Positions 35,402-44,528 of a stretch of 64,000 bases of DNA are shown one piece after another. Made by a program: the position numbers and the translations under genes. The notes beneath the pieces are model-generated. The model was not told the origin of the DNA, searched no databases, and saw only the letters and a program-made list of their open reading frames with translations. The stretch comes from Paenibacillus_G filicis (GTDB lineage Bacteria > Bacillota > Bacilli > Paenibacillales > NBRC-103111). Within the stretch, counting starts at the first letter, position 1. Every line of letters begins with the position of its first letter. The stretch covers positions 158,806-222,805 of the forward strand of contig NZ_JBBPCC010000014.1 in NCBI RefSeq assembly GCF_038070315.1, written 5' to 3'.

Positions 35402-36268
35402 ATGCAGTCGGTCAGACTGATATCTCATAAATATTGGCACCGGAAGCATCAATTTGCGCTGGAGCATGACATCTATACGTACTGGACGATGTTCGTGCCG
35501 GAGGAGGGAAGCTTCGGGTTTCGGATTGGGGAGCATGCGGGAGAAGCTGGCGTGGGTGACGTGGTCATCTGTCCGCCTCAGGTTCGCTTTCACCGCCAGG
35601 TGGTGGAGCCGGTATCGTTTCATTTTCTTCATCTGGAGCTGGAGACAGGGAGGCAGGAAGTGGAGGCAAGAGAGGGGGATATGGAGGACGCAGGTATCCC
35701 TTCATTCTGGAGTTTCGGGCTAGGAGGGATGGCGCAGAGGATCACGAGCCTGGCGGGATGCTGGACCTTCCAGGACAAGCAACGGCTCGCCTCGACCTGC
35801 CGGCTCTTGCATGAACAAGCCGCTGGCTTTGGGCAAACCCGTGATCTGCTGAAAACCCATGCGGTCAACGATCTGTGGCTGTGGACGCTGCTGGAGCGGA
35901 TGCCGCAGTCGCCAGAGCTGCCGAACGCTTCTCTGCCGTCTTCCGGCGATTCTGTCATGGACCGGGCGAGGGCTTATATCCTGGAGCATGCCTGCGAGGA
36001 GCTCAATCTGCGCGGGCTGGCCGGACAGCTTCAGGTGACGCCGGTCCAGCTGACGAGGCGCTTCCGGGCGGCCTTCGCCGTTACGCCGATGGATTTTGTG
36101 ACGGAGCTGCGCCTGAGCCGAACCTGTCGTCTGCTGGAGGAAACGTCCCTAAGCCTCGAGCAGATTGCTCCGCAATGCGGCTACGAGAACGGATATTACC
36201 TTAGCCGGATTTTCACGCGGAAGAAAGGGATGACGCCGTCGGCGTATAGAAGGCTGCATCGGGTATAA
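35402..36268 (+). CDS. AraC-family transcriptional regulator
   Basis: 288 residues from ATG 35402 (AGAGGTG 8 nt upstream; GTG 35393 is an alternative). The N-terminal half is a cupin-like sensor (GVGDVVICPPQVRFHRQVVEP), the C-terminal ~100 residues the double HTH (LNLRGLAGQLQVTPVQLTRR; LEQIAPQCGYENGYYLSRIF). It is divergent from the FAD oxidoreductase, probably its regulator. Convergent with a LacI gene. Confidence 0.9.
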   Translation: MQSVRLISHKYWHRKHQFALEHDIYTYWTMFVPEEGSFGFRIGEHAGEAGVGDVVICPPQVRFHRQVVEPVSFHFLHLELETGRQEVEAREGDMEDAGIPSFWSFGLGGMAQRITSLAGCWTFQDKQRLASTCRLLHEQAAGFGQTRDLLKTHAVNDLWLWTLLERMPQSPELPNASLPSSGDSVMDRARAYILEHACEELNLRGLAGQLQVTPVQLTRRFRAAFAVTPMDFVTELRLSRTCRLLEETSLSLEQIAPQCGYENGYYLSRIFTRKKGMTPSAYRRLHRV

Positions 36269-36344
36269 CACTCAAGCAGCATTGTGGGTTACGTGGATAC
36301 CACGATAGAGTCCAGTAGAGAGGTTATCGCTAAGCTAACCGACT

Positions 36345-37385
36345 TTACCTAGGGGGTTCCGCCGTTGTCCGGCCAATCCACAGCTCCCCTTGGATGCGAA
36401 TGTGCTCGCACGGCAAGGTAGGATTGGCGATGCGCCAGAGCATGCGATCGGCGGCGCGATACCCGGTTTGGCGTACAGAGAGCAGCGGCCGGGTAAACTC
36501 CGGCAGGGAGTCCGGCTGCTCATGAAGCATGCCGACCAGGGAAATATCCTCGGGGATGCGAAGGCCAAGCTCGGTGCAAAGCTGATACACGGCAGGGATT
36601 TCGCTGTCGACGCCGCAGATGATGGCTGTGGGCTGATAGCGAACAAGCTTGGCACGCAGGTCTTCAACCCAATGCGGATTCGTATCCCGTGCATCAATGG
36701 AATGCATGAGGGGATCGATGGCCGCCTCAAACTCATTCATTGCATGCAGAAACGCCTGCCAGCGCAAAATAAACCCCCGTCTGTGGTGCGTATCCCCCAC
36801 ATACATGATGTTGGCATGACCTATCGAGCACAGGTAGGCCACGGCTTGGAAGGTCGCCTCATAAATGTCCCAGATGACGCTGTCTACCTTGGTGCCGAGC
36901 GGTGGATAGCTTAGTAAGATTTTGGGGATCGGCAGCTTCAGAAGCTCATCCTCCCAGGTTTTGGGCGTTAGGCTTGGAGCAATAAAGATACCGTCGGTAT
37001 AGGCGAGGCCATGCTCTTCGATCCAGCCGGACATGGCTTTGTCCCGGATCGAGGTTGGCAGCTGGCAGGTCTCAATATGGTGGCCGAAGGAAGCGAATCG
37101 ATCGCGCAATCCTTCGATTAAGCGCGCATTATAGGTCACAGATGCCTCGGTTTGAACGAGCAGGAATCTCAAGTTTTCTACAGGGTAAGGGACGATGTGC
37201 TCAGCCCGCAAGCTGCGGAGTTGATCCTTGGTCAAATACCCCCGCTGCTCCATCGTCTGCAGGATAAGCTGGCGGGTCGTCTCGGACATGCCGGGTTTAC
37301 CTTTTAAGGCCTTAGAGACCGTTTGTACCGTAAGTCCGAGCTCTTTGGCGATCGTTTTTTGGGTTACCTGCTTGCGTATAGGCAT
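36345..37385 (-). CDS. LacI-family transcriptional regulator
   Basis: 346 residues. The N-terminal LacI HTH with hinge (TQKTIAKELGLTVQTVSKAL) is followed by a periplasmic-binding-protein-like effector domain (about 65-346). It is divergent from a FAD-dependent oxidoreductase at 37527, with direct repeats TTAAACTA and the palindrome AAACTAGTTT between them, so it likely represses that gene. Confidence 0.9.
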   Translation of the reverse strand: MPIRKQVTQKTIAKELGLTVQTVSKALKGKPGMSETTRQLILQTMEQRGYLTKDQLRSLRAEHIVPYPVENLRFLLVQTEASVTYNARLIEGLRDRFASFGHHIETCQLPTSIRDKAMSGWIEEHGLAYTDGIFIAPSLTPKTWEDELLKLPIPKILLSYPPLGTKVDSVIWDIYEATFQAVAYLCSIGHANIMYVGDTHHRRGFILRWQAFLHAMNEFEAAIDPLMHSIDARDTNPHWVEDLRAKLVRYQPTAIICGVDSEIPAVYQLCTELGLRIPEDISLVGMLHEQPDSLPEFTRPLLSVRQTGYRAADRMLWRIANPTLPCEHIRIQGELWIGRTTAEPPR

Positions 37386-37450
37386 GTAAGATCACCTCTG
37401 ATCGGGAGGATGCTTGCTTGGCTTCTATCGTAGCATGTTCTCTTTTTTGA

Positions 37451-37473
37451 TTAAACTAAAATTAAACTAGTTT
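37451..37473. promoter_or_regulatory. Putative LacI operator: direct repeats and palindrome
   Basis: TTAAACTA occurs at 37451-37458 and 37462-37469, and AAACTAGTTT (37464-37473) is a perfect palindrome. It lies between the LacI gene and the FAD oxidoreductase. Confidence 0.45.
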
Positions 37474-37526
37474 CACGTTAGGGGCAGCTTATAATAAAGC
37501 TATCCGATAACGTGGAGGTAGAGCCC

Positions 37527-38930
37527 ATGAGCAAACAAACGGCACAAACGATTACCATTTCATCTGAGCTGCCGGTTTCCTATACCCCGGATGTGGTCGT
37601 TGTAGGCGGCGGCGCATCGGGTGTTGCTGCTGCGATGGCAGCGGCACGTAATGGAGCAGACACCCTGCTGATTGAGCAGCGGGGGTATTTAGGGGGCATG
37701 GGAACAGCTGCGTTAGTTCCGGCTTTCTGTCCATACTCCGATGGGGAGAAGCCGATTATACGCGGGATCGGTCTGGACTTATTAAATGAAATGAAGCGGG
37801 AGGCAGGAGACGCTTTCCATAGACGATTTAAGGAGCAATTGGACTGGGTGCCAATCGATGTGGAAACCTTGAAGCGGGTCTATGATCAGCAGGTTTTGGA
37901 AAGCGGTGCCAAGCTGTTGTTCCACACGGTAGCCGATCAGGTGCTGCTGGAAGGGGATCGCATCCGTGGACTGGTCATCAGCAACAAATCGGGGCGTTCC
38001 GTTGTTCAGGCTAAGCTGTACATCGACGCGAGCGGGGATGCGGATTTGGCGGCCTTGGCCGGCGTGCCGTTCCAGACAGGCGGGGAAAACGGAGAGCTGC
38101 AGCCCGGCACGATGTGCTATGTGGTGACAGGAGCGGATAAAGCTCGCTTTGATCAATTTTGTAAGGACACCGGACAGTCGCAGCAATTGGACAAAACGAT
38201 TGTGGAAGCACAGCAAAATGGCGATCTTCCGGAAGGCCGCAAACGTGTATCCGGTATCGCGTGGATTACGGATTCGATTGCGGGGTTTAACTTTGGTCAT
38301 ATCTTCGGGATTGACGGTACGCGTGCAGAAGACTTAACGTATGCTGCGGTCGAAGGGCGCAAGCTGATTGATCTGCAAATCAAATTTTTGCGTAAATATG
38401 TGCCGGGGTTCGAACAGATCCATCTGGTCCACTCCGGAGATCAAATCGGCATCAGAGAAACGCGCCGCATCGCCGGAGATTATACGCTCGTCGTGGACGA
38501 CTTCATCTCCATGCGGACATTCGAGGATGATATTGCCCGCAATGCGTATTTTATTGATATTCATCTTGCCAATGCCAGCAGCACCATGGTGATTAAGCAT
38601 CTGCCCAAAGGCAAATCCCATGGCGTTCCTTACCGCTGCATGCTGCCGCAAGGGAAATCCAATCTGATCGTCGCCGGACGCTCGGTTTCGTCCGATCGCC
38701 CTGTTCAGGGCTCGCTTCGCGTGATGCCAAACTGCTTTGCGATGGGGCAAGCGGCAGGCACGGCTGCAGCGATGGCAAGCGTCACAGGTGGAGGTTTCCG
38801 TGAGGTGAACATCGCTGAGCTTCAGGCTAAGCTGGTTGAGCAGGGAGCATGGCTGGGCGAACATCCGGGCAAGGCGGAAGCCGTTGCCGTAGCCTCCGGC
38901 CATATTGAATACGACGAGGAAAGTCATTAA
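37527..38930 (+). CDS. FAD-dependent oxidoreductase (FAD_oxidored family)
   Basis: 467 residues from ATG 37527 (GGAGGTAG upstream; GTG 37512 is less likely). VVVVGGGASGVAAAMAAAR and RGYLGGMGTAALVPAF give the FAD site, IDASGDADLAALAGV follows, and QGKSNLIVAGRSVSSDRP plus FAMGQAAGTAAAMA close the C-terminal FAD half. It has the same family features as the protein at 33016 but is shorter and lacks the C-terminal sandwich. Divergent from the LacI gene. Substrate unknown; the neighbourhood (regulators, CUT1 transporter) suggests sugars or cyclic polyols. Confidence 0.86.
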   Translation: MSKQTAQTITISSELPVSYTPDVVVVGGGASGVAAAMAAARNGADTLLIEQRGYLGGMGTAALVPAFCPYSDGEKPIIRGIGLDLLNEMKREAGDAFHRRFKEQLDWVPIDVETLKRVYDQQVLESGAKLLFHTVADQVLLEGDRIRGLVISNKSGRSVVQAKLYIDASGDADLAALAGVPFQTGGENGELQPGTMCYVVTGADKARFDQFCKDTGQSQQLDKTIVEAQQNGDLPEGRKRVSGIAWITDSIAGFNFGHIFGIDGTRAEDLTYAAVEGRKLIDLQIKFLRKYVPGFEQIHLVHSGDQIGIRETRRIAGDYTLVVDDFISMRTFEDDIARNAYFIDIHLANASSTMVIKHLPKGKSHGVPYRCMLPQGKSNLIVAGRSVSSDRPVQGSLRVMPNCFAMGQAAGTAAAMASVTGGGFREVNIAELQAKLVEQGAWLGEHPGKAEAVAVASGHIEYDEESH

Positions 38931-38944
38931 TGGCATAACTGCGG

Positions 38945-38988
38945 AAGATCGTCCCCGACCTGCCCCGAGCAGAGGAGACGGTCTTTTT
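38945..38988 (+). terminator. Intrinsic terminator after FAD oxidoreductase
   Basis: AAGATCGTC (38945-38953) pairs with GACGGTCTT (38977-38985, one G-U) across a 23-nt loop, followed by T residues. Confidence 0.65.
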
Positions 38989-39060
38989 GTGATAGCGGGA
39001 TGTATCGGATCTCGTAGTATAGTAGTTACATGCAAGAGGATAAGGGGGACTGGATAGAGC

Positions 39061-40677
39061 ATGTTTCGACTCGTAATTGTAGATGACGAGCCTACGGTCC
39101 GTCATGGCTTAATAACTTATTTTGATTGGGGCAACTATGGCATTGAGGTTGTTGGAGATGCGGATGATGGCGACGTGGGCTTGGAAGTGATTGAGAGCCT
39201 CAAGCCCGATATGGTGCTGATGGACGTTCGCATGCCGCAGATGGATGGGATTCGGCTTGCGCACGAGGTGAAGTCGCGCTTTCCAGCGATGAAGATTGTG
39301 TTTGTGAGCGGGCATGATGATGCGGATTACTTGAAATCTGCTCTGAAGGTCAGTGCGGTGGATTATATATTGAAGCCTGTCGATAGGCTGGAATTAGCTG
39401 AAGTTGTTGAACGGGTCGTCCAAGAATTAAAGGAGGCTCAGCAAGAACGTACCTATATCGTCGATATGCAGGTGAAGCTGACACAAAGCATGCCTTTGCT
39501 GCGCGAAAAATTTCTGATGTCACTCATTCGCGACGGGATTCCGCATCCGGCTAGAATCCAGGACCGGCTTGATTTTCTAGGGCTGGATCTGCCTGTCGAG
39601 GCTACCTATTGGATCATCGTTGTGAAAATCGACGATAGCGCTCAAGTTTTGGCGACACGCTCCGAGAGGGACCAGCAGCTGTTATCCTATTCGATTCTGA
39701 ATATTATCCAGGAAATTATCGGGAACTCCATGCAGGGATATGCTTTCGAAAATCGCAATGCCGAATTCGTAGGCATTCTGAGAATGGGCGAGGAGGATAC
39801 CCAGGAGGAGCTGCTGCTCGGTGTTGCGGAGGACATTCGAGACAGCTTGCTGAAATGGTTGAAAATAAGCGTGACAATTGGCGTAGGCGATCGAATCTCC
39901 GAATTAGCGGCTTTGCCGCAATCGTACAACCAGGCACAGGAAGCAGCTGACCATCGCTGGTATTTGGGCAAGAACCGGATCATTTCCATCGATCATCTGC
40001 AGCATGATAACGAAGCCTCGTACCGTTTCGATTCCGCACAGGGAGAGCGTATCCTGTCTGTTATCAAGTCTGCGGATAGGGAGGCGCTTCACGCTCAACT
40101 GGACGATGTGTTTATCCCGCTTTCCCAGAACCGCAGGCAAGGGTTCGCGAGTGGACGAAACGCTAGCTTACAGTTAATTTTGCTGACAAGCCGGCTGCTG
40201 CAAGAGGTAAATTTATTAGGACCCGAGATGGAAAGGAAGGAAAGAGACGTATGGGAGCGCATTTTCAAGCAGGAGCGGATGGCCGAGCTTAGGGATATTG
40301 TGGAAGACCATCTCTTGCAAGTCTGTGACTGCATGGAGGAGAAGAGAAAAGGGAAGCCGAAAAACGTCATTGAACGGATTCATGCTTTAATCGAGCAGCG
40401 CTACGCGGAGAATTTGCAGATAGGCGATATTGCCAAGGAAGTGTATTTGTCTGCGACTTATATGTGCCTGCTGTTCAAGCAGGAAACCGGTGAAACCATT
40501 AACGAGTATATGACCAAGGTGAGAATTGAGAAGGCAAAGGAACTGCTCAGCGATCCCCGCAACAAGTTTTACGAGGTTTGTTACCAAGTCGGCTACTCGG
40601 ATCCGAGCTATTTCAGCAAGCTGTTTAAGAAGTACGCCGGACTTACGCCAAGTGCATACCGCGACCAGATGATGTAA
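39061..40677 (+). CDS. yesN: Two-component response regulator, YesN-type (receiver + AraC HTH)
   Basis: 538 residues. The N-terminal receiver (IVDDEPTVRHGL; phosphorylated Asp about 55 in LMDVRMPQMDG; Lys in YILKPVD), a central domain with a degenerate cyclase-like fold, then the C-terminal AraC HTH (about 440-538; IGDIAKEVYLSATYMCLLFK and YQVGYSDPSYFSKLFKKYAG). It partners with the YesM-type kinase 12 bp downstream and should control the CUT1 transporter behind it. Confidence 0.93.
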   Translation: MFRLVIVDDEPTVRHGLITYFDWGNYGIEVVGDADDGDVGLEVIESLKPDMVLMDVRMPQMDGIRLAHEVKSRFPAMKIVFVSGHDDADYLKSALKVSAVDYILKPVDRLELAEVVERVVQELKEAQQERTYIVDMQVKLTQSMPLLREKFLMSLIRDGIPHPARIQDRLDFLGLDLPVEATYWIIVVKIDDSAQVLATRSERDQQLLSYSILNIIQEIIGNSMQGYAFENRNAEFVGILRMGEEDTQEELLLGVAEDIRDSLLKWLKISVTIGVGDRISELAALPQSYNQAQEAADHRWYLGKNRIISIDHLQHDNEASYRFDSAQGERILSVIKSADREALHAQLDDVFIPLSQNRRQGFASGRNASLQLILLTSRLLQEVNLLGPEMERKERDVWERIFKQERMAELRDIVEDHLLQVCDCMEEKRKGKPKNVIERIHALIEQRYAENLQIGDIAKEVYLSATYMCLLFKQETGETINEYMTKVRIEKAKELLSDPRNKFYEVCYQVGYSDPSYFSKLFKKYAGLTPSAYRDQMM

Positions 40678-40689
40678 AGAGGGTGCCAG

Positions 40690-42510
40690 ATGAAGCGGTT
40701 GCTTATTCGTTGTTGGAATTATGTGTTGTTGCTCATAAACGCTGTGTTGACAGCTAAGTACTGGCTGCTGGTCTATGTGATGGTTATTCTCATTCCTGCA
40801 GCTATTCTGCTTGTGGCGCATACCCAGCGGTCTTCTCACATCTTGGAAGAGGAAGTAACCAATACGATGCTGCAGACGCTCAAGCAGGCGAGCATTAACT
40901 TGGATTTTCAGTTCGATTCGGTCCGGGATACGTCCAATACGTTATTTATGAACCCTATGCTTGCAGAATACTTAAACCGTCAAGCCACGATGCAGCAGCA
41001 GCTGGAGTCGCTCAAAGAATTGAGATTTTTGGTCGATAGTGCTCAGACGAATAGCACGGTGTTCCGGGTTCGTTTGTTCGTGAACGGGGATCGCTTATTT
41101 ACGGGCGAACGGGTGAACTTTTTTACACAGGAAAGTCTGGCGGGCTGGCCTTGGTATGACAGGGTTATGAATTCAGGAGGCGCCATCGTATGGTCGGGTG
41201 CTTATCTGGAGTCGTTCATCGATAGCGGCCCGGCGTATGTGTTCTCAGCTGCAAGAATGCTACGGGATTTGCATCATTACGATCAAATTTCCGGCGTGCT
41301 GCTCGTTGATATGGCTGAAAAAACGATTACCGATATTTTGAGCAAAATTAAATTAACCAAAGAGGGTAACATTTATTTGCTCGCGAGCGATGGTACGATC
41401 GTGTCGCATCCGGACAAATCGCTGCTCGGCCAAAAGATGATGGAAACCGAGCAATTCGAAACGATTGCTCAAAGTGATGAAGGTGTTGTGCGACTGCCCG
41501 ATGATAAGGATCCGAGATTCGCGATCTATACGAGGGTAGCTTCCACCGGGTGGAAGCTGGTAGCCGAGGTGCCGCAATCGGAGATTAGCTCCCGGGCTGT
41601 AGCCCTGAATCAATTCTCAGGGATAGCGACTATTTCGACCGTGACGATTCTGTTCTTGCTGCTCGTGTTCATCCTGCTGGCGATGATTGTTCGCAATATG
41701 AACCGGCGCATTCAAACGGTCATCCGGACGATTAAACGAGGCGGCATTGAAAGTCTGGACGATCGCATATTAAACGCCGGTGGCGACTTTAAGCTGCTTG
41801 AACATAGTGTGGATCACCTCATCCGCAGAGTGCATGGCTTGATGGAGGAAACCTATCAATCCAAGGTGCAGGAGCGGGAAGCGCAGCTTCGGGCTTTACA
41901 AGCGCAGATTAATCCGCATTTTTTGTACAATACGCTCGATACGATTAATTGGATTGCGATCGGACATAACGCGCCCGAGATCTCACAAATGATCACCGGC
42001 CTCGCTAAATATTTCCGCCTCAGTCTCAATAAAGGCCGGGATTTGGTCAGTGTAACCGATGAGCTTAACTTGGCCAAGGTGTACTTGGAGATCCAGCAAA
42101 GCCGGTTTCCCAAAAGCTTCGAGGTTCAATTCGACATGGAAGACGGGCTTGATGCTGTGGAAATGCCTAAGCTCACGCTTCAGCCCATTGTGGAGAATGC
42201 CATTCTGCACGGAATACGCAAATCCAAGGGCAAGACCGGCTCCATTCTTGTTCAAGCGAAAAAAGAGGAGGGCGATCTGCTCCTCTCCGTCACAGATGAT
42301 GGCATCGGCATGGATGAGCAGCTTGTGCAAAGCTTGCTGACGCAGCCTCGTCCTCCTATGAAATCGGACAATTCAGGAAGCTCGTACGGTCTGTATAATG
42401 TGAACGAAAGGATCAGGCTGTTCGCCGGAGAGCCCTACGGACTGACGATATACTCTAGGCCGGGTGAAGGAACGACGGTAGTGGTTCGTATGCGTATCCG
42501 AAAACCATAA
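40690..42510 (+). CDS. yesM: Sensor histidine kinase, YesM/LytS type
   Basis: 606 residues. TM1 (about 20-41, VYVMVILIPAAILLVA), an extracytoplasmic Cache-like sensor, TM2 (about 313-333, VTILFLLLVFILLAMIV), HAMP-like linker, the His_kinase box LRALQAQINPHFLYNTLDTI with the phospho-acceptor His near 410, and the HATPase_c domain (LQPIVENAILHGI, DDGIGMDE). Pairs with YesN upstream. These pairs sense sugars outside the cell or the state of the cognate transporter. Confidence 0.93.
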   Translation: MKRLLIRCWNYVLLLINAVLTAKYWLLVYVMVILIPAAILLVAHTQRSSHILEEEVTNTMLQTLKQASINLDFQFDSVRDTSNTLFMNPMLAEYLNRQATMQQQLESLKELRFLVDSAQTNSTVFRVRLFVNGDRLFTGERVNFFTQESLAGWPWYDRVMNSGGAIVWSGAYLESFIDSGPAYVFSAARMLRDLHHYDQISGVLLVDMAEKTITDILSKIKLTKEGNIYLLASDGTIVSHPDKSLLGQKMMETEQFETIAQSDEGVVRLPDDKDPRFAIYTRVASTGWKLVAEVPQSEISSRAVALNQFSGIATISTVTILFLLLVFILLAMIVRNMNRRIQTVIRTIKRGGIESLDDRILNAGGDFKLLEHSVDHLIRRVHGLMEETYQSKVQEREAQLRALQAQINPHFLYNTLDTINWIAIGHNAPEISQMITGLAKYFRLSLNKGRDLVSVTDELNLAKVYLEIQQSRFPKSFEVQFDMEDGLDAVEMPKLTLQPIVENAILHGIRKSKGKTGSILVQAKKEEGDLLLSVTDDGIGMDEQLVQSLLTQPRPPMKSDNSGSSYGLYNVNERIRLFAGEPYGLTIYSRPGEGTTVVVRMRIRKP

Positions 42511-42600
42511 GATTGCACCAGAAACAGAAATATTACCATCTACATCCCATTGATGCCCACCGATATAATGATCCTATAAGAACATGGAGGTGAGCCATTG

Positions 42601-43566
42601 ATGAGTACCACACAAGCCGAGCTAGAAGCACAGACAGCTCACGCCAAGCCAGTCTCGAAGGGGAAAAGCCGATGGAGGCTGATCCTAAGCAACTATGATT
42701 TGTACCTGCTGCTAGTGCCCGGATTGATCTTTTTATTGCTATTCAAATATGCGCCGATGTACGGCATTATCATCGCGTTTCAGGACTTCAATATCTTCGA
42801 TGGGTTTGCGGGGAGCCAGTGGGTAGGGCTGGATCAATTTCGGAAGCTCATGAATTCCGAAGAGTTCTATCAGGTTTTTATCAATACGCTGCTAATCAGT
42901 GTGTACAAGATTGTGCTCCTTTTTCCGGTACCGATCCTCATTGCGCTTTTCTTGAATGAGGTTCGTAAGGTCTTGTTCAAGAAGACGATTCAGACCATTA
43001 TTTTTCTTCCGCATTTCTTATCTTGGGTCATTATATCCGGGCTGTTTATTAATATCTTATCTCCGGCAGGCGGTATGGTGAACAATGTGATCCAATGGTT
43101 CGGAGGAGAGCCGATCTCCTTCTTCCTGGACAACCAGTTTTTCCGCAGCGTCGTTGTATTTACAGCAGGCTGGAAGGAATCCGGCTGGAATGCCATTATC
43201 TTTATCGCAGCGATTGCAGGAATTGAGCAGGAGCAGTATGAAGCGGCCTCTATCGATGGAGCAGGACGCATTCGGCAAATGCTATATATTACGCTGCCGG
43301 GCATCTTGCCGACGATCATTCTGATCTTCATTCTACGTTTGGGATACTTGCTGGAGGCGGGTACGGAGCAAATACTCACGATGTATAACTCCATCGTCTA
43401 TCAGTCGGGGGATGTCATCGGCACGTTCGTATACCGCCAAGGTCTTGGCCAACAGGATTACAGCTTCAGTACGGCAGTCGGATTATTCAACTCCGTCGTC
43501 GGGTTCATCCTCATCGTAGCCGGCAACGAATTGAGTAAAAAGCTGATCAAACGCAGTATTTGGTAG
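42601..43566 (+). CDS. lplB: CUT1 sugar ABC transporter permease (LplB-like)
   Basis: 321 residues from ATG 42601 (in-frame TTG 42598 also possible; GGAGGTGAG upstream). Six helices; FKYAPMYGIIIAFQDFNIFD and the EAA loop EQEQYEAASIDGAGRIRQML identify the LplB/YteP group. It stops 12 bp before the LplC-like gene. Confidence 0.92.
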   Translation: MSTTQAELEAQTAHAKPVSKGKSRWRLILSNYDLYLLLVPGLIFLLLFKYAPMYGIIIAFQDFNIFDGFAGSQWVGLDQFRKLMNSEEFYQVFINTLLISVYKIVLLFPVPILIALFLNEVRKVLFKKTIQTIIFLPHFLSWVIISGLFINILSPAGGMVNNVIQWFGGEPISFFLDNQFFRSVVVFTAGWKESGWNAIIFIAAIAGIEQEQYEAASIDGAGRIRQMLYITLPGILPTIILIFILRLGYLLEAGTEQILTMYNSIVYQSGDVIGTFVYRQGLGQQDYSFSTAVGLFNSVVGFILIVAGNELSKKLIKRSIW

Positions 43567-43578
43567 GAGGTGGCGAAT

Positions 43579-44454
43579 ATGCACAAAAAAACGATTGGCG
43601 ACTGGTCCTTAGACTTTCTTATCTATCTGGTATTGCTCCTCTGCGGCTTAGCGACCTTGCTGCCGATCGTCAATATTTTATCCAAAGCGATCAGTGAGGA
43701 ATCAGCCGTAGTTTCCGGTAAAGTGGGTATTTTTCCTGTTGGCTTCCAGCTGGATACGATGAAATACGTCGTCTCTTCCAGCCAGTTCCTTCATTCGATC
43801 GGTATTTCATTGCTGATTACGGTTGCAGGAACGCTGCTGGCCATTTTGATCACAGCGCTGACTGCCTATCCTTTGTCCAAAAGACATCTGCCCGGCATTT
43901 CCTTTATCATGCTGCTATTTATTTTCACGATGATGTTTAATGGAGGAATTATCCCGAATTACTTGCTGATGAAGCAGCTGCATCTTATTAATAACTTATG
44001 GTCCCTCATACTGCCTGCTCTGATCAGCGTGTTCAACATGCTTGTCATCAAGAGCTATTATGAATCCTTGCCGGAGGCGCTGGAGGAATCCGCCAAAATG
44101 GACGGTGCCCGTAACCTTACGATTCTTTTCCGGATTATCATTCCATTGAGCGTTCCTGTCATCGCAACGATTGCTCTTTTCTATGCCGTGTACTTCTGGA
44201 ATGATTACTTCCATCCGATGCTTTACATCAATGATGCAGGTCTGAAGCCGCTGCAGCTGTACTTGCGTGATATCGTGATGGATGCGGATAGTTCGAATGC
44301 CGTGAACAAGAGCGTAGACGACATGATGAACGTATCACCGGAAGGCATTCGGGCGGCAACCGTCATCGCTTCCATCATTCCGATGCTGCTTGTGTACCCT
44401 TATTTGCAAAAGCATTTTGTGAAAGGCGTTCTGATCGGTTCGGTAAAAGGGTGA
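43579..44454 (+). CDS. lplC: CUT1 sugar ABC transporter permease (LplC-like)
   Basis: 291 residues from ATG 43579; AGGAGG at 43565-43570 favours it over GTG 43570. Six helices with the EAA loop ALEESAKMDGARNLTILFRI and a C-terminal FVKGVLIGSVKG shared with the permease at 18405. It works with LplB at 42601. Confidence 0.92.
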   Translation: MHKKTIGDWSLDFLIYLVLLLCGLATLLPIVNILSKAISEESAVVSGKVGIFPVGFQLDTMKYVVSSSQFLHSIGISLLITVAGTLLAILITALTAYPLSKRHLPGISFIMLLFIFTMMFNGGIIPNYLLMKQLHLINNLWSLILPALISVFNMLVIKSYYESLPEALEESAKMDGARNLTILFRIIIPLSVPVIATIALFYAVYFWNDYFHPMLYINDAGLKPLQLYLRDIVMDADSSNAVNKSVDDMMNVSPEGIRAATVIASIIPMLLVYPYLQKHFVKGVLIGSVKG

Positions 44455-44528
44455 ACTTGCATGATCCCATTATGGAGTTTACGAAGGGGTTCATGATCAA
44501 AATATCTATGACCAATGGAGGTTTGCAC

